Shown: piece after piece, positions 1-7,998 of the stretch
How the letters are laid out: every line of letters begins with the position of its first letter
Position numbering within the stretch: the first letter of the stretch is position 1
Assembly (NCBI RefSeq): GCF_026015965.1
Contig: NZ_CP110383.1
Location: 62,001 to 126,000 of the forward strand
From: Selenomonas sputigena
GTDB taxonomy: Bacteria; Bacillota; Negativicutes; Selenomonadales; Selenomonadaceae
Direction of reading: 5' to 3'
Length of the DNA stretch: 64,000 nucleotides
The notes under the pieces: generated by a model
What the model was told of the DNA's origin: nothing
The model's input: the letters and a program-made list of their open reading frames with translations, nothing else
Databases searched by the model: none
Program-made: the position numbers and the translations under genes

Positions 1-1
1 G

Positions 2-430
2 CGCCTTGTAGAGCTTTTGGAGCCTGCCTTGGGGCTAAAGCGCGGCGACGCGAAATTCGTCAAGACCGTCGGCAACACGCTCGTCGGCCCCTTCGACGGT
101 GTTGTGCGAAGCCTCATGGTTGCGACATACGAGCTCGGCATTGAGGAGATCTTCGTCGTCGGACACGACGAATGCGGCATGGCGAAGACGACGGCGAAGA
201 GCCTCATCGAGGCCATGCACGTGCGCGGCGTTGACGATGCGGCGATCGCGCCCCTGCGCGAGGAACTTGTGCATTGGGCGGACAGCTTCAGCCACCCGGC
301 GGAAAATGTCAAGGAAGTTGTCCGAAAACTGCGCGAGAATCCGCTGCTGCCGAAGGATCTCAAGATTCATGGATTGATGCTGCACCCGAGGACGGGCAAG
401 GTCGACCTGATTGAGAGCGGCGATGCGTGA
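2..430 (+). CDS. Beta-class carbonic anhydrase, 5'-truncated by window edge
   Basis: Beta-carbonic anhydrases interconvert CO2 and bicarbonate in the cytoplasm at a zinc site. The open frame runs in from the window edge: the first visible residues, RLVELLEPALGL, match the segment following the CxDxR zinc/Asp-Arg motif, so the first Cys ligand lies just outside. The GHDECGM motif supplies the H-x-x-C zinc ligands. Sequence between them (VGNTL, then a long helix) fits the short single-domain beta-CA type. The TTG at 17 is probably not a start, because homology continues upstream of it. The next gene follows 57 bases later with its own ribosome site. Confidence 0.85.
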   Translation, partial: RLVELLEPALGLKRGDAKFVKTVGNTLVGPFDGVVRSLMVATYELGIEEIFVVGHDECGMAKTTAKSLIEAMHVRGVDDAAIAPLREELVHWADSFSHPAENVKEVVRKLRENPLLPKDLKIHGLMLHPRTGKVDLIESGDA

Positions 431-487
431 GGGCGGCATCGGATATGAGGAGAAGTTTTTTGCTGCAGGTATGCCGAAGGAGAAGTC

Positions 488-1003
488 ATGATGGCCGCTC
501 AAAGAAAGAACCGTGAGTTTGCCGCGAAGGATCTTGTCTTGACGGCGCTGATGACGGCGATCGTCTTTCTCGCCACCTTCGTGCCTCACATCCCGATTCC
601 GCTCGGCTACGCGCATTTGGGCGATGCCGCAATCTTCCTCTTTGCGCTCTTGGCGCCGCGGCGCTCGGCGCTCTTTGCCGCGTGCTTCGGCTCGGCGCTT
701 GCCGACTTCATGAGCGGCTTCGCGCTTTGGATCGTGCCGACGCTCGTCATCAAGTTCGTCATGGCGGAAATCGTCTGCCGCATGGCACAGGAGCGAAGCG
801 GGCTCTGGCGGATCGCGGCGGCGCTGGCTCTCGCGAGCCTTTGGATGGCGGCGGCCTACACGCTCGCAGGTGCTGTCCTTTACGACAGCCTTGCGGCGGC
901 GCTGGCCTCCTTCCCCGGGCTTTTCGTGGAAGGCGTCGTCAACAGCGCCTTGGCGCTCGCCGCCCTGCCGTTTTTGCGCGGGCGTTTTTTGCGCAAGGAT
1001 TGA
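488..1003 (+). CDS. ECF transporter S component (membrane vitamin-binding subunit)
   Basis: This 171-residue protein is almost entirely hydrophobic, with five or six predicted membrane segments. The N-terminal AxxxALMTAIVFLAT helix and the VPHIPIPLGYAHLGD loop resemble the riboflavin-type ECF S components (PF07155 group), which bind a vitamin or cofactor precursor and pair with a shared EcfAAT energizing module. No ATPase or T component is nearby, so it would use a shared module. AAGGAG at 477-482 serves either ATG 488 or ATG 491. It ends 9 bases before mqnE, which hints at a substrate linked to quinone or cofactor metabolism, but specificity cannot be read from the sequence. Confidence 0.75.
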   Translation: MMAAQRKNREFAAKDLVLTALMTAIVFLATFVPHIPIPLGYAHLGDAAIFLFALLAPRRSALFAACFGSALADFMSGFALWIVPTLVIKFVMAEIVCRMAQERSGLWRIAAALALASLWMAAAYTLAGAVLYDSLAAALASFPGLFVEGVVNSALALAALPFLRGRFLRKD

Positions 1004-1012
1004 ATTTTATGG

Positions 1013-2134
1013 ATGAGGAAAGAAGTGACGGAATTGCTCGCTCCCAAGGGCTATGAAGATATTGAAGAAAAGGTGCTGGCGAAAGAGCGCCTGACGCGCG
1101 AGGACGGCGTCCGCCTCTTTGACTGCAGGAACATCGCTTGGCTCGGTGCACTCGCCGACCATGTGCGGCGCGAAAAGTGCGGCGACGTCGTCTACTACAA
1201 CGTGAACTGCCATGTGAACCTCACGAATATATGCTGCGCGCACTGCAAATTCTGCGCTTTCGGACGTGACGCCGAGGACAAGGGCGCCTATGAGATGGCG
1301 GCGGACGACGCCGTCGCCGTTGTCGAGGACGCGATGAAGGATCCGCACCTTGCGGGACTGCACGTCGTCTCAGGACTGCATCCCGCGTGGACGTTCGACG
1401 ACTACCTCGCGCGGCTTCGTGCGCTGCACGAAAGATTCCCCAAGCTCTACCTCAAGGGCTTCACGGGCGTCGAGATCACGCATTTCTCCAAGATTTCGGG
1501 GCTTTCCGTGCACGAGGTGCTGCAAAAGCTCAAGGCGGCAGGACTTGACGCCATCGCGGGCGGCGGTGCGGAGATCCTTTCCGACCGCATCCGCGAAGAG
1601 CTGTGTCCGAACAAGGCGACGGCGAAGGAGTGGCTCGACGCTGCGCGCACGGCGCATGAACTCGGCATCAAGTCGAACGCCTCGATGCTCTACGGGCATA
1701 TCGAGACGCTCGCCGAGCGCGTCGACCATCTGCTCGCGCTGCGCTCTCTGCAGGACGAGACGGGCGGCTTCCAGACCTTCATCTGCTTCCCGTTTCTGCC
1801 GAAGAACACGGCGCTCGCCGCGGAGAGCGGCATTTCTCAGACCTCGATGTGGGACGACCTCAGGACGATGGCGATCTCGCGCCTCATGCTCGACAATTTC
1901 ACGAACATCAAGGCATATTGGGTCATGCTGACCGTCCCTGTCGCCCAGGTAGCGCTCGCCTTCGGCGCGAACGACATCGACGGCACGGTGCACAAGGAGA
2001 CGATTCTGCACGATGCGGGCGCGAAGAGTCCGCGCGCGCTGACGGAGGACCGCATCGTTCGCATCGTCAAGGAAGCCGGCCGCATCCCCGCGGCATGTGA
2101 CTGCAACTTCAATATCCTTCATGTGTATGAATGA
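1013..2134 (+). CDS. mqnE: Aminofutalosine synthase (radical SAM, menaquinone futalosine pathway)
   Basis: MqnE joins 3-[(1-carboxyvinyl)oxy]benzoate and SAM to form aminofutalosine in the futalosine route to menaquinone. The 373-residue length is typical. Near residue 70 the protein carries CxxxCxxC (ICCAHCKFCAF) for the SAM-binding [4Fe-4S] cluster, after the NVNCHVNLTN segment typical of the MqnE/MqnC/CofH group. Other conserved blocks are GGGAEILSDRIREELCP and GHIETLAERVDHLLALR. The start has an AAGGA at 995-999, rather far upstream. No other mqn gene is in the window, so the pathway must be completed elsewhere. MqnC is the main alternative, but the Glu-rich N-terminus and central motifs fit MqnE better. 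Confidence 0.9.
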   Translation: MRKEVTELLAPKGYEDIEEKVLAKERLTREDGVRLFDCRNIAWLGALADHVRREKCGDVVYYNVNCHVNLTNICCAHCKFCAFGRDAEDKGAYEMAADDAVAVVEDAMKDPHLAGLHVVSGLHPAWTFDDYLARLRALHERFPKLYLKGFTGVEITHFSKISGLSVHEVLQKLKAAGLDAIAGGGAEILSDRIREELCPNKATAKEWLDAARTAHELGIKSNASMLYGHIETLAERVDHLLALRSLQDETGGFQTFICFPFLPKNTALAAESGISQTSMWDDLRTMAISRLMLDNFTNIKAYWVMLTVPVAQVALAFGANDIDGTVHKETILHDAGAKSPRALTEDRIVRIVKEAGRIPAACDCNFNILHVYE

Positions 2135-2143
2135 GGTGGAAAA

Positions 2144-2761
2144 ATGAAAAAACTTTTTCTAGCATCTTATTTGGCCGGAGTGAAGACGTTGGTTGGAACA
2201 TGGTTGGAGGAGAAAAGGCCGGAAGAGATTCTCTTCGTTCCAACGGCGGCGAATGTCGAAGAATATACCGACTATGTGGAGGAAGCGGCGGATACATTCG
2301 CCGCTCTTGGCTACCGTGTGAAACGTATGGATTTTAGCAAATTCGCACGGGAAGAATGTGAACGAGAATTGCAAATGTGCGATAGCCTTTATGTTTCAGG
2401 CGGTAATACCTTCTATTTGCTGCAGGAGCTGCGCCGCAAAAATCTTCTGGGGGCTTTGCATGAGAGAATTGAAGAGGGGATGCTTTATATCGGAGAGTCG
2501 GCAGGAGCAATGATCACGGCTAGGGATATTGCCTATGGTCAAATCATGGACGACAAAAAAGCCGCACCGGACCTAAAAGACATGAGCGGCTTATCTGTTG
2601 TGGATTTTTATATTTTGCCTCATCGAGGAGAAGAACCGTTTGTTGAAGCTGTGGAAGAAACGCTTCGTGTATACGATGGGAAACTGGAATTTTTGACAAT
2701 GGACAACAGTGAGGCAGTGATTGTTGATGGTGCGGAGCACAGAGTGGAGAGAGAAGCGTAG
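2144..2761 (+). CDS. Peptidase S51-family protein (dipeptidase E-like fold)
   Basis: A 205-residue member of the S51/class I glutamine amidotransferase-like fold, which includes aspartyl dipeptidases and cyanophycinases. The nucleophile elbow is seen as GESAGAM, preceded by the family SGGNTFYLLQ motif; the candidate catalytic His is in LPHRG. Length fits the Lmo0363-like branch, whose substrate is not well defined. A GGTGGA precedes the ATG. The gene is clearly AT-richer, with different codon choices (TTT, ATA, AAA), than mqnE before it or most of the window, so it may have been acquired separately, perhaps together with the toxin-antitoxin pair that converges on it. Confidence 0.8.
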   Translation: MKKLFLASYLAGVKTLVGTWLEEKRPEEILFVPTAANVEEYTDYVEEAADTFAALGYRVKRMDFSKFAREECERELQMCDSLYVSGGNTFYLLQELRRKNLLGALHERIEEGMLYIGESAGAMITARDIAYGQIMDDKKAAPDLKDMSGLSVVDFYILPHRGEEPFVEAVEETLRVYDGKLEFLTMDNSEAVIVDGAEHRVEREA

Positions 2762-2783
2762 GTGCGATCGGCTCCGCTTAGGC

Positions 2784-3125
2784 TTATAGGGACTCACTGT
2801 CGTCAAGTTTTGCAATTCTGCGTGCAGCGGTTTTATATACGGCAGAATCGCTGCGCAACCCGATGACGATGATAAGCATGTGATCGCGGTCTTGCACCAG
2901 TTTGTAGACGATACGGATGCCTGAGCGCTTCAGCTTGATTTTTAATAGACCGACGCGATTCGTGTCGGTGTGTGCGCCCAATGGCTTGCCGTAGCCGCCC
3001 TCGCTTGCAGGCAGGGGATTTTGAGAGACCTTGCAGATGGCTTTGACCGTTTCCCGTTTTTGACTGCCGTCAAGCCGCTCGAAATCTTTTTGTGCCGCGG
3101 CCAGGAACTGTACCTGCCACGTCAT
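2784..3125 (-). CDS. RelE/ParE-superfamily toxin of a type II toxin-antitoxin pair
   Basis: A 113-residue protein with the RelE-like layout: an N-terminal FLAAAQKDFERL helix, a KPLG turn, then the beta strands GLLKIKLKRSGIRIVYKL and a C-terminal VIGLRSDSAVYKTA segment. Toxins of this superfamily are mRNA endonucleases or gyrase poisons; which one applies is not evident. Its start overlaps the stop of the upstream antitoxin by four bases, the typical antitoxin-first arrangement that couples translation. It faces the S51 peptidase gene tail to tail. Confidence 0.75.
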   Translation of the reverse strand: MTWQVQFLAAAQKDFERLDGSQKRETVKAICKVSQNPLPASEGGYGKPLGAHTDTNRVGLLKIKLKRSGIRIVYKLVQDRDHMLIIVIGLRSDSAVYKTAARRIAKLDDSESL

Positions 3126-3445
3126 TCGATTTCGACGCTCTCAAAATCGAGAGAAGGAAGGTCGATGCCGTTTCGCTTGCAGACTTCCTCAAAGGGAATA
3201 GCCGCCTGCTCTTTGCTGTCGAAGTCTTTCAGCCTTTCGGAAGCGAGATGCAGAAGGTCAGCGTCTTCTAAGCGCTCGACAAGGGCGTTGTAATCGGCAG
3301 GCGACAGCAGAACGCACTCCGGTTCATTGTTCTTCATGACGACCGTCATGCCGATTTGTTTTACGTTGGAGAAAATTTTTCCGGCTTGGCCGCGATTGAA
3401 GGCTGTGATGGGAATCGTAGGGGGAAGCGGGCGTATTTGCGGCAT
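3122..3445 (-). CDS. Phd/YefM-like antitoxin
   Basis: This antitoxin has 107 residues from the preferred start. The N-terminal half (ITAFNRGQAGKIFSNVKQIG, then TVVMKNNEPECVLLSPADY) fits the Phd/YefM DNA-binding fold, in which a beta strand and the L-S-x-x-Y segment are diagnostic. The C-terminal part, rich in acidic residues, would wrap and neutralise the toxin. An ATG eight codons further upstream (3469) is possible, but GGAAAGGATGG sits at the right distance from 3445, so 3445 is chosen. Such antitoxins usually repress their own promoter; TGTCGA repeats near 3499 and 3523 lie over the promoter described here. Confidence 0.75.
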   Translation of the reverse strand: MPQIRPLPPTIPITAFNRGQAGKIFSNVKQIGMTVVMKNNEPECVLLSPADYNALVERLEDADLLHLASERLKDFDSKEQAAIPFEEVCKRNGIDLPSLDFESVEIE

Positions 3446-3486
3446 GATGAACCATCCTTTCCAGATCATGCAGGTACTCTGCGTTC

Positions 3487-3515
3487 AGTATAGCAAGATG
3501 TCGATAAAATGGCAA
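3487..3515 (-). promoter_or_regulatory. Sigma-A-type promoter of the toxin-antitoxin operon
   Basis: Reading the minus strand, TTGCCA (3510-3515) and TATACT (3487-3492) are separated by exactly 17 bases and lie about 40 bases upstream of the antitoxin start. A TGTCGA sequence lies in the spacer and a palindromic TGTCGACA lies just upstream, which could serve as the antitoxin operator. Confidence 0.6.
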
Positions 3516-3607
3516 CGAATTTGTCGACACCTCTGCTGCGGGGATCGGAGCAGAGTATCCAGTGGTATAACACATGATCGAGAAAAGAACTGTTTTATGC
3601 GTGTAGT

Positions 3608-3679
3608 TTACCATGAAGCCCCAAGAGGTCAAGCCGAAGGCGCAGACCGATTGGCTAGGCTTCTGTAAGGGCGGCGCAC
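3608..3679 (-). repeat. Dispersed repeat, copy B (72 bp)
   Basis: This stretch is a near match, in opposite orientation, to 47576-47650: about eight substitutions and three single-base gaps over 72-75 bases, with both ends preserved (TTACCATGAA at one end, GGGCGGCGCAC at the other). A third, partial copy lies at 28682-28732. Read on the minus strand it contains TTGACC and TAAACT spaced by 16 bases, a promoter-like arrangement facing the antitoxin gene. No transposase, flanking duplication or long reading frame accompanies it. Confidence 0.75.
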
Positions 3680-3706
3680 AATGTCCACAAAGTGGACGTT
3701 TGTGCG
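3675..3706. repeat. Inverted repeat upstream of the Spx-family gene
   Basis: CGCACAA and GTCCAC on the left pair with GTGGAC and TTGTGCG on the right around an AAA loop, with one internal mismatch (T82/G98 in the last two digits). The structure begins inside the end of repeat copy B and ends 30 bases before the Spx-family start. There is no T-run, so it is more likely an operator or leader hairpin than a terminator. Confidence 0.5.
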
Positions 3707-3735
3707 TGTAGCTTATGAACGAAAGGAGCATTTGC

Positions 3736-4095
3736 ATGAAGAAGGGGCTTTTCGTATGCTATCCGCGCTGCACGACATGCCAAAAGGCGCGGCGTTGGCT
3801 GGAAGAGCGCGGCGCTGCGGTCGAGGAGCGCGACATCAAGGAGGAGAGGCCGACGGCCGATGAACTGCGTGCCTGGCACGCGAAGAGCGGCCTGCCGCTG
3901 AAGCGCTTCTTCAATACGAGCGGCTTGAAGTATAAGGAACTTGGGCTCAAGGACAAACTGCCCACCCTGAGTGAGGCCGAGCAGTATGACTTGCTCGCTT
4001 CCGACGGCATGCTCGTCAAGCGTCCGCTTCTCGTCGCTGCTGACTTCGTCCTCGTCGGCTTCAAGGAAACGGAGTGGCAGGAGCACTTTGAATGA
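3736..4095 (+). CDS. Spx/ArsC-family thioredoxin-fold protein
   Basis: A 119-residue cytoplasmic protein of the ArsC/Spx/MgsR family. The N-terminal strand leads into CYPRCTTCQKARRWL, giving the CxxC of Spx-like members rather than the single Cys of many arsenate reductases. The C-terminal MLVKRPLLV strand and GFKETEWQE tail are family hallmarks. The chosen ATG has GAAAGGAG 8 bases upstream; an ATG at 3715 is less likely. It could be a redox-sensing RNA polymerase partner or a glutaredoxin-dependent reductase; no arsenic genes are nearby, so no function is assigned. Confidence 0.8.
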   Translation: MKKGLFVCYPRCTTCQKARRWLEERGAAVEERDIKEERPTADELRAWHAKSGLPLKRFFNTSGLKYKELGLKDKLPTLSEAEQYDLLASDGMLVKRPLLVAADFVLVGFKETEWQEHFE

Positions 4096-4252
4096 ATTTC
4101 CAGCGAGATGCGCCGGGATGAGTGACTTCGTTTTATCCGTGTTTTCGGGGCTGTGCCCGGGCTTTCTGCCTTGGGTGCAGTCTTTTTTTGCTTCTTGGAG
4201 AGAAGCGCTTGCCAGGCGGTGGGAAGCCATTGGAAAAATCCTCGGATCTTCC

Positions 4253-4280
4253 CTTAGGAATAGAGGCGTTCGCTACGATA
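4253..4280 (+). promoter_or_regulatory. Sigma-28-like promoter before the TIGR03826 flagellar gene
   Basis: CTTAGG, exactly 15 bases, then TACGATA. This is the weakest of five sites in the window with the same geometry (TAAA-N15-GCCGATA is the Bacillus sigma-D consensus). It lies 50 bases before the flagellar operon protein gene at 4331. Confidence 0.5.
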
Positions 4281-4330
4281 GATACATTGGACGCATATAT
4301 TTTGGCTACTTTTACGGAGAGAGGTACAAG

Positions 4331-4672
4331 ATGAACGGAGATTTGAAAAACTGCCCTTCGTGCGGCAAGCTCTTTATCGCACAGCCGAAGCAGAGACTGT
4401 GCATGGACTGCTTCGAGAAGCAGCGCGAGGAAGAAGAGCGTATCATCCGCTATGTGAATGCGCATCCGGAGGTGACGACACTCGATGAGATCGCCGCAGG
4501 GACGGGGGCTGAGCCAAAGGAGATCCTGCGCATGATCCATGACTCCCGCCTCTTGCAGGCAGACCGGGAGATCCGCTATCCATGCGAGAGCTGCGGCACG
4601 CTGATCTCGCGCGGGCGCTATTGCGCGGGCTGTATGCGCGATTTCAAGGCGGGGGCGAACCGCATCGGCTGA
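4331..4672 (+). CDS. Flagellar operon protein, TIGR03826/YvyF family
   Basis: A 113-residue protein with two zinc-ribbon-like cysteine pairs: CPSCGKLF with CMDC near the N-terminus and CESCGTL with CAGC near the C-terminus, flanking a short helix-turn-helix-like middle (TTLDEIAAGTGAEPKEIL). This composition and the position just before flgM match the TIGR03826 family, called YvyF in Bacillus. Its role is probably regulatory but not established. A GAGAGAGG ribosome site precedes ATG 4331. The open frame continues upstream to 3971 without a sensible start or homology, so the short version is preferred. Confidence 0.8.
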   Translation: MNGDLKNCPSCGKLFIAQPKQRLCMDCFEKQREEEERIIRYVNAHPEVTTLDEIAAGTGAEPKEILRMIHDSRLLQADREIRYPCESCGTLISRGRYCAGCMRDFKAGANRIG

Positions 4673-4775
4673 GGGCGGATGGCCGCTTCTTTCCGGCGGC
4701 GCACTTCCGTGCCCGTCGCCAAGGAACAGGATGCTTGAGAGCCGCTCTTTCGCAGAAACTTCTCATGGAGCGGCG

Positions 4776-4803
4776 CTTAAGCTGAAAGAATTTTTTTCCG
4801 ATA
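4776..4803 (+). promoter_or_regulatory. Sigma-28-like promoter of the flgM operon
   Basis: CTTAAG, exactly 15 bases, then TCCGATA, 73 bases before flgM. FlgM inhibits sigma-28, so a sigma-28 promoter on its own gene fits the known feedback loop. The spacer is T-rich. Confidence 0.7.
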
Positions 4804-4876
4804 CTACTCATGAAAGACGGGTATGTGAGTGAGGATGCTCCGTTTCCGTCTATAACAAGAAAGGTGGTGAGGTGCG

Positions 4877-5170
4877 ATGTCCATCCAGGTGCAGGGACGT
4901 GTGCAGACTCTTTATGGCGTCTATGCGGCGAATGAAGCTCTTTCCGCCGTGCAGACGCAGGACAGATACCGGACGGAAGCGCCGCGCAAGGACGCCGTTG
5001 TGCTTTCCGAGGAAGGCAGGACGTTCGGTGAGATTCTCAACCGCTTGAAAGCGGATAACGATAAGGTTCGAGAGGACAGAGTTGGCTTTTATGAAGAGCG
5101 CATCGCCGCAGGTGACTATTATGTTGCCGGGCGCGATATAGCTGCGAAAATGCTCGACCAGCGCATTTGA
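4877..5170 (+). CDS. flgM: Anti-sigma-28 factor FlgM
   Basis: FlgM binds sigma-28 (FliA/SigD) until the hook is complete and is then exported, releasing the sigma factor for late genes. The 97-residue length is standard. The C-terminal half, VVLSEEGRTFGEILNRLK followed by DRVGFYEERIAAGDYYV and DIAAKMLD, is the sigma-binding FlgM domain (VREERVxxIKxxIxxGxY-type). An AAAGGTGG lies just upstream of ATG 4877. It heads the cluster flgM-flgN-flgN-like-flgK-flgL and has its own sigma-28-like promoter. Confidence 0.9.
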   Translation: MSIQVQGRVQTLYGVYAANEALSAVQTQDRYRTEAPRKDAVVLSEEGRTFGEILNRLKADNDKVREDRVGFYEERIAAGDYYVAGRDIAAKMLDQRI

Positions 5171-5210
5171 GAAAACCTTGTTTTGACGTGCTGTCACGAG
5201 GAGGATGCTT

Positions 5211-5696
5211 ATGTGGCGTGAAATGAAGGAAGTCATGAAGGCACTTTCTTCGTGCTATGCGGAGCTTGCAAAAGTCAGCGGGGCAAAGCACAAGGCACTG
5301 GCCGCGATGGATCTCAAGGCGATCGAGCGCGTCGTGAAGGAAGAGGAACGGTTCGCGGCGGAGATCGAGCGGCTTGAGGCGCGCCGCAAGGAGGTTCTCC
5401 GAAGCCTTGCGGAAAAGGACGCGGGCATAGAGGCGACGATGAAACTGCGCGAGCTTCTGGCACGCTGTCCAGATCGGCAGATTGCCGGAGAACTTGAGTC
5501 GCTGCACGAGGAGCTTGATCGACGCATGAAGGAGGTCGAGCGCCTCGGCGAGCGGAATACGCTGCTTGCCGAAGGTGCACTCGCCGCAGTGACGGCGAAC
5601 CTCAACCGCATCGGCGGCACGGCGGCGGGCGCGTCCTACGGAGCGGGCGGCAAGGAAAGCGTGACGCGCGAGCGCCGCTTCGACTTCAAGGCGTGA
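5211..5696 (+). CDS. flgN: Flagellar export chaperone, FlgN family
   Basis: A 161-residue, highly charged, all-helical protein. FlgN-type chaperones bind the C-termini of FlgK and FlgL before export. The heptad-rich helices (KAIERVVKEEERFAAEIERLEARRKEVLRSL is split over positions 40-70) and the position between flgM and flgK identify it. GAGGAGG at 5198-5204 leaves six bases before ATG 5211; the ATG at 5205 would have no spacer, so 5211 is used. A second FlgN-like gene follows four bases after the stop. Confidence 0.8.
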   Translation: MWREMKEVMKALSSCYAELAKVSGAKHKALAAMDLKAIERVVKEEERFAAEIERLEARRKEVLRSLAEKDAGIEATMKLRELLARCPDRQIAGELESLHEELDRRMKEVERLGERNTLLAEGALAAVTANLNRIGGTAAGASYGAGGKESVTRERRFDFKA

Positions 5697-5700
5697 AGCT

Positions 5701-6174
5701 ATGGGAGAGATCATCAAGCTGCTCAGACAGCAGATCGACTTGTGCCAGAGACTTCTCCTCGCGGTGGAACGTCAGCGCCAGGCTCTTTGCGACGGTTCGG
5801 GCGATTCTATGAGCAAGGAGACGAAGGCAATCGAGGTTCTTCTCATCGAGCTGCGACGCATAGAGAAGCGCCAGGAACTACTCCTGAAGGGTACGGCAAC
5901 GCACGACCTCGCGGAGCTTCTCTCGCGCACGGCTCCGTCTGAAGAACGTGCTGTTGCGAGACGCCTGCTGGAGGAAACGAACGGGATCATGCGTGAGATG
6001 CAGGAAGCGGTCGCCATGAACGACGCCCTGCTCGAACGCCACATGCAGTTTATCCTCTTCAACATCAATGTGATGGCGGGGACGCCTGCAGAGGCGACGT
6101 ACACGGCGAAGGACGTGCGGAAAGGGAAGAAGCAGACGGGCGCGGGCACGAAGGTGTTTGATGCGAACGTTTGA
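5701..6174 (+). CDS. Second FlgN-like flagellar chaperone
   Basis: A 157-residue helical, coiled-coil protein with the same general build as the preceding gene: an N-terminal helix (IIKLLRQQIDLCQRLLLAVE), a central charged helix and a C-terminal helix ending NINVMAGTP, which resembles the FlgN tail seen as VTANLNRIGG in its neighbour. Starts four bases after the upstream stop with only a weak AAGGCG, so it may depend on translational coupling. Two tandem chaperones could serve FlgK and FlgL separately; that is inference. Confidence 0.65.
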   Translation: MGEIIKLLRQQIDLCQRLLLAVERQRQALCDGSGDSMSKETKAIEVLLIELRRIEKRQELLLKGTATHDLAELLSRTAPSEERAVARRLLEETNGIMREMQEAVAMNDALLERHMQFILFNINVMAGTPAEATYTAKDVRKGKKQTGAGTKVFDANV

Positions 6175-6242
6175 CGGGATAGATAGAGAAAGCGCAGATT
6201 TGCAGGAGCGAGGCGGCGCTTCCGAGGGAAAAGGGTGAAAGA

Positions 6243-7988
6243 ATGCGATCAACATTTTCCGGACTGAACACGATGGTTCGCGGCATTTACAACAATCAGC
6301 TGTCCCTTGATACGGTGGGACACAACATCACGAACGCGAATACAGAGGGTTATTCGCGCCAGCGCGTGAATCCTGCGACTACGCGGGCATTGGAGCACAG
6401 CAGTCTGTATGGCGGACTTTTCGTCGGTACCGGCGTCGATTCGGATTCGCTGACGAGAGCCCGCGATTTTTTCGCGGACAAGCAGTATTGGCAGGAGGAG
6501 GCGACGGAGTCCTACGCGAAGTACCGCCAGAAGAACTACGACAAGATCGAGGCGGTCTTCAATGATTCTAAGACCAAGGGCCTGCAGAACGAGATGCACA
6601 AGTTCTACAGTGCGTGGAACGACCTCAGCGTCTATGCGAGCGATCCCGCGAAGCGCGTCTCCGTCATTGAATCGGGCAAACAGTTTGCCGACCGCCTCGA
6701 AGAATCGGCGCAGAACGTGCAGAAGCAGCTTGATCTCGTCTATCGCGAGATGGACACGCAGGTCAAGGATGTCAACGAGATCACGCGGAAGATTGTCGAA
6801 CTCAATAAGAATATATCGCTCGCCGAGGCGAATGGTGCGATGGCGAACGATCTTCGCGACAAGCGAGATCTCCTTGTTGACAAACTTTCGGGCTACATGA
6901 GCCTGCACGTCTACGAGATGGATAACGGCATGTACCAGGTCGTCTCGGGCGGCGCGTCCATCGTCAACGGCGTTTCACGTCTCGAACTCAAGATGGACGG
7001 TCCCGTTGAGAATAAGCGTTACGGCGTCAATGACTACTCGTTGATTTTCAAGGATACGAACACACTCTTCGTGCCGGGAAATGGCTCGCTGCAAGCTGCC
7101 GTCGACTCCATCAAGGAGGACAAGGCGTACATGGATAAGCTCGCGAACATCGCAGCGACGTTCATGACGCAGTTCAATGACCAGCATCGCGCGGGTGCCG
7201 GAATTGACAAGGACAAGACCTCGAACCTCAACTTCTTTGGCAGAAATGACAAGTATTATATTTGGGACAAGGAACGTCAGTCGCTCCTCGCGGCGAAGGT
7301 GACGGGTACGGCGTCGACGACAACTGGCTCGCCTCCTGTGACGACGCATACGACGACGCTCTCTACGGCGGCCGGCGATACGGAGGAGCTTGAAGGCCTT
7401 GAAATCATCAAGGCGATGAAGGTCAGTGCCGAACTCGTCGCACAGAACGGCGAGCTCAAGCTTGCCGCACGCGGCTTCGGTGACAACAGCGATGCGAAAA
7501 ACTCCTACGTGCAGAATCTCGGCTACAACAATGCGACGATCCCGCCGAATCTTACGGGCGCGGGCACCGTCGTTCATACGACGAGCGACATGAACGGCAC
7601 GGCGGACGGCAGCAACGCCGTTCTCTTGACGAACATCTTCAACATGGAACAGAAGGACACGGGCCTCACGATATACAAGACCCCGACGGCGGGCAGCCCA
7701 ACAGAGCACCGTCCGACCGGCACGGTCTCGCTCAACAACTATTACAATTCGGTGACGAGTGCACTCGGCATCGATTCGAACGCCATGGATACGAAGGTCA
7801 AGTTCCAACAGGATGTCATGACGCAGATCGAGGCTTGGCGCACGTCGGTCTCAGGCGTCAACTGGAACGAGGAACTTTCCAACATGATCAAGTTCCAGCA
7901 GGGCTACAGCGCGTGCGCACGCTGCATGACGACAATGGACGAAATGCTCGACCGTCTCGTGAACAACACGGGAATGGTGGGAAGGTAA
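6243..7988 (+). CDS. flgK: Flagellar hook-associated protein 1
   Basis: FlgK is the first hook-filament junction protein, exported through the flagellar type III apparatus. The 581-residue product has the N-terminal rod/hook motif (SGLNTMVRGIYNNQLSLDTV and GHNITNANTEGYSRQRV) and the C-terminal D0 helix (ELSNMIKFQQGYSACARCM, then MDEMLDRLVNN). The middle is variable and threonine-rich around residues 350-380. GAGGGAAAAGGG precedes the start. Followed 10 bases later by flgL. Confidence 0.95.
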   Translation: MRSTFSGLNTMVRGIYNNQLSLDTVGHNITNANTEGYSRQRVNPATTRALEHSSLYGGLFVGTGVDSDSLTRARDFFADKQYWQEEATESYAKYRQKNYDKIEAVFNDSKTKGLQNEMHKFYSAWNDLSVYASDPAKRVSVIESGKQFADRLEESAQNVQKQLDLVYREMDTQVKDVNEITRKIVELNKNISLAEANGAMANDLRDKRDLLVDKLSGYMSLHVYEMDNGMYQVVSGGASIVNGVSRLELKMDGPVENKRYGVNDYSLIFKDTNTLFVPGNGSLQAAVDSIKEDKAYMDKLANIAATFMTQFNDQHRAGAGIDKDKTSNLNFFGRNDKYYIWDKERQSLLAAKVTGTASTTTGSPPVTTHTTTLSTAAGDTEELEGLEIIKAMKVSAELVAQNGELKLAARGFGDNSDAKNSYVQNLGYNNATIPPNLTGAGTVVHTTSDMNGTADGSNAVLLTNIFNMEQKDTGLTIYKTPTAGSPTEHRPTGTVSLNNYYNSVTSALGIDSNAMDTKVKFQQDVMTQIEAWRTSVSGVNWNEELSNMIKFQQGYSACARCMTTMDEMLDRLVNNTGMVGR

Positions 7989-7998
7989 GGTGAAATAG

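Noticed and set aside
3971-4330. Upstream extension of the TIGR03826 reading frame
   Set aside because: The added residues overlap the Spx-family gene, are unlike the family, and the start at 4331 has a good ribosome site.
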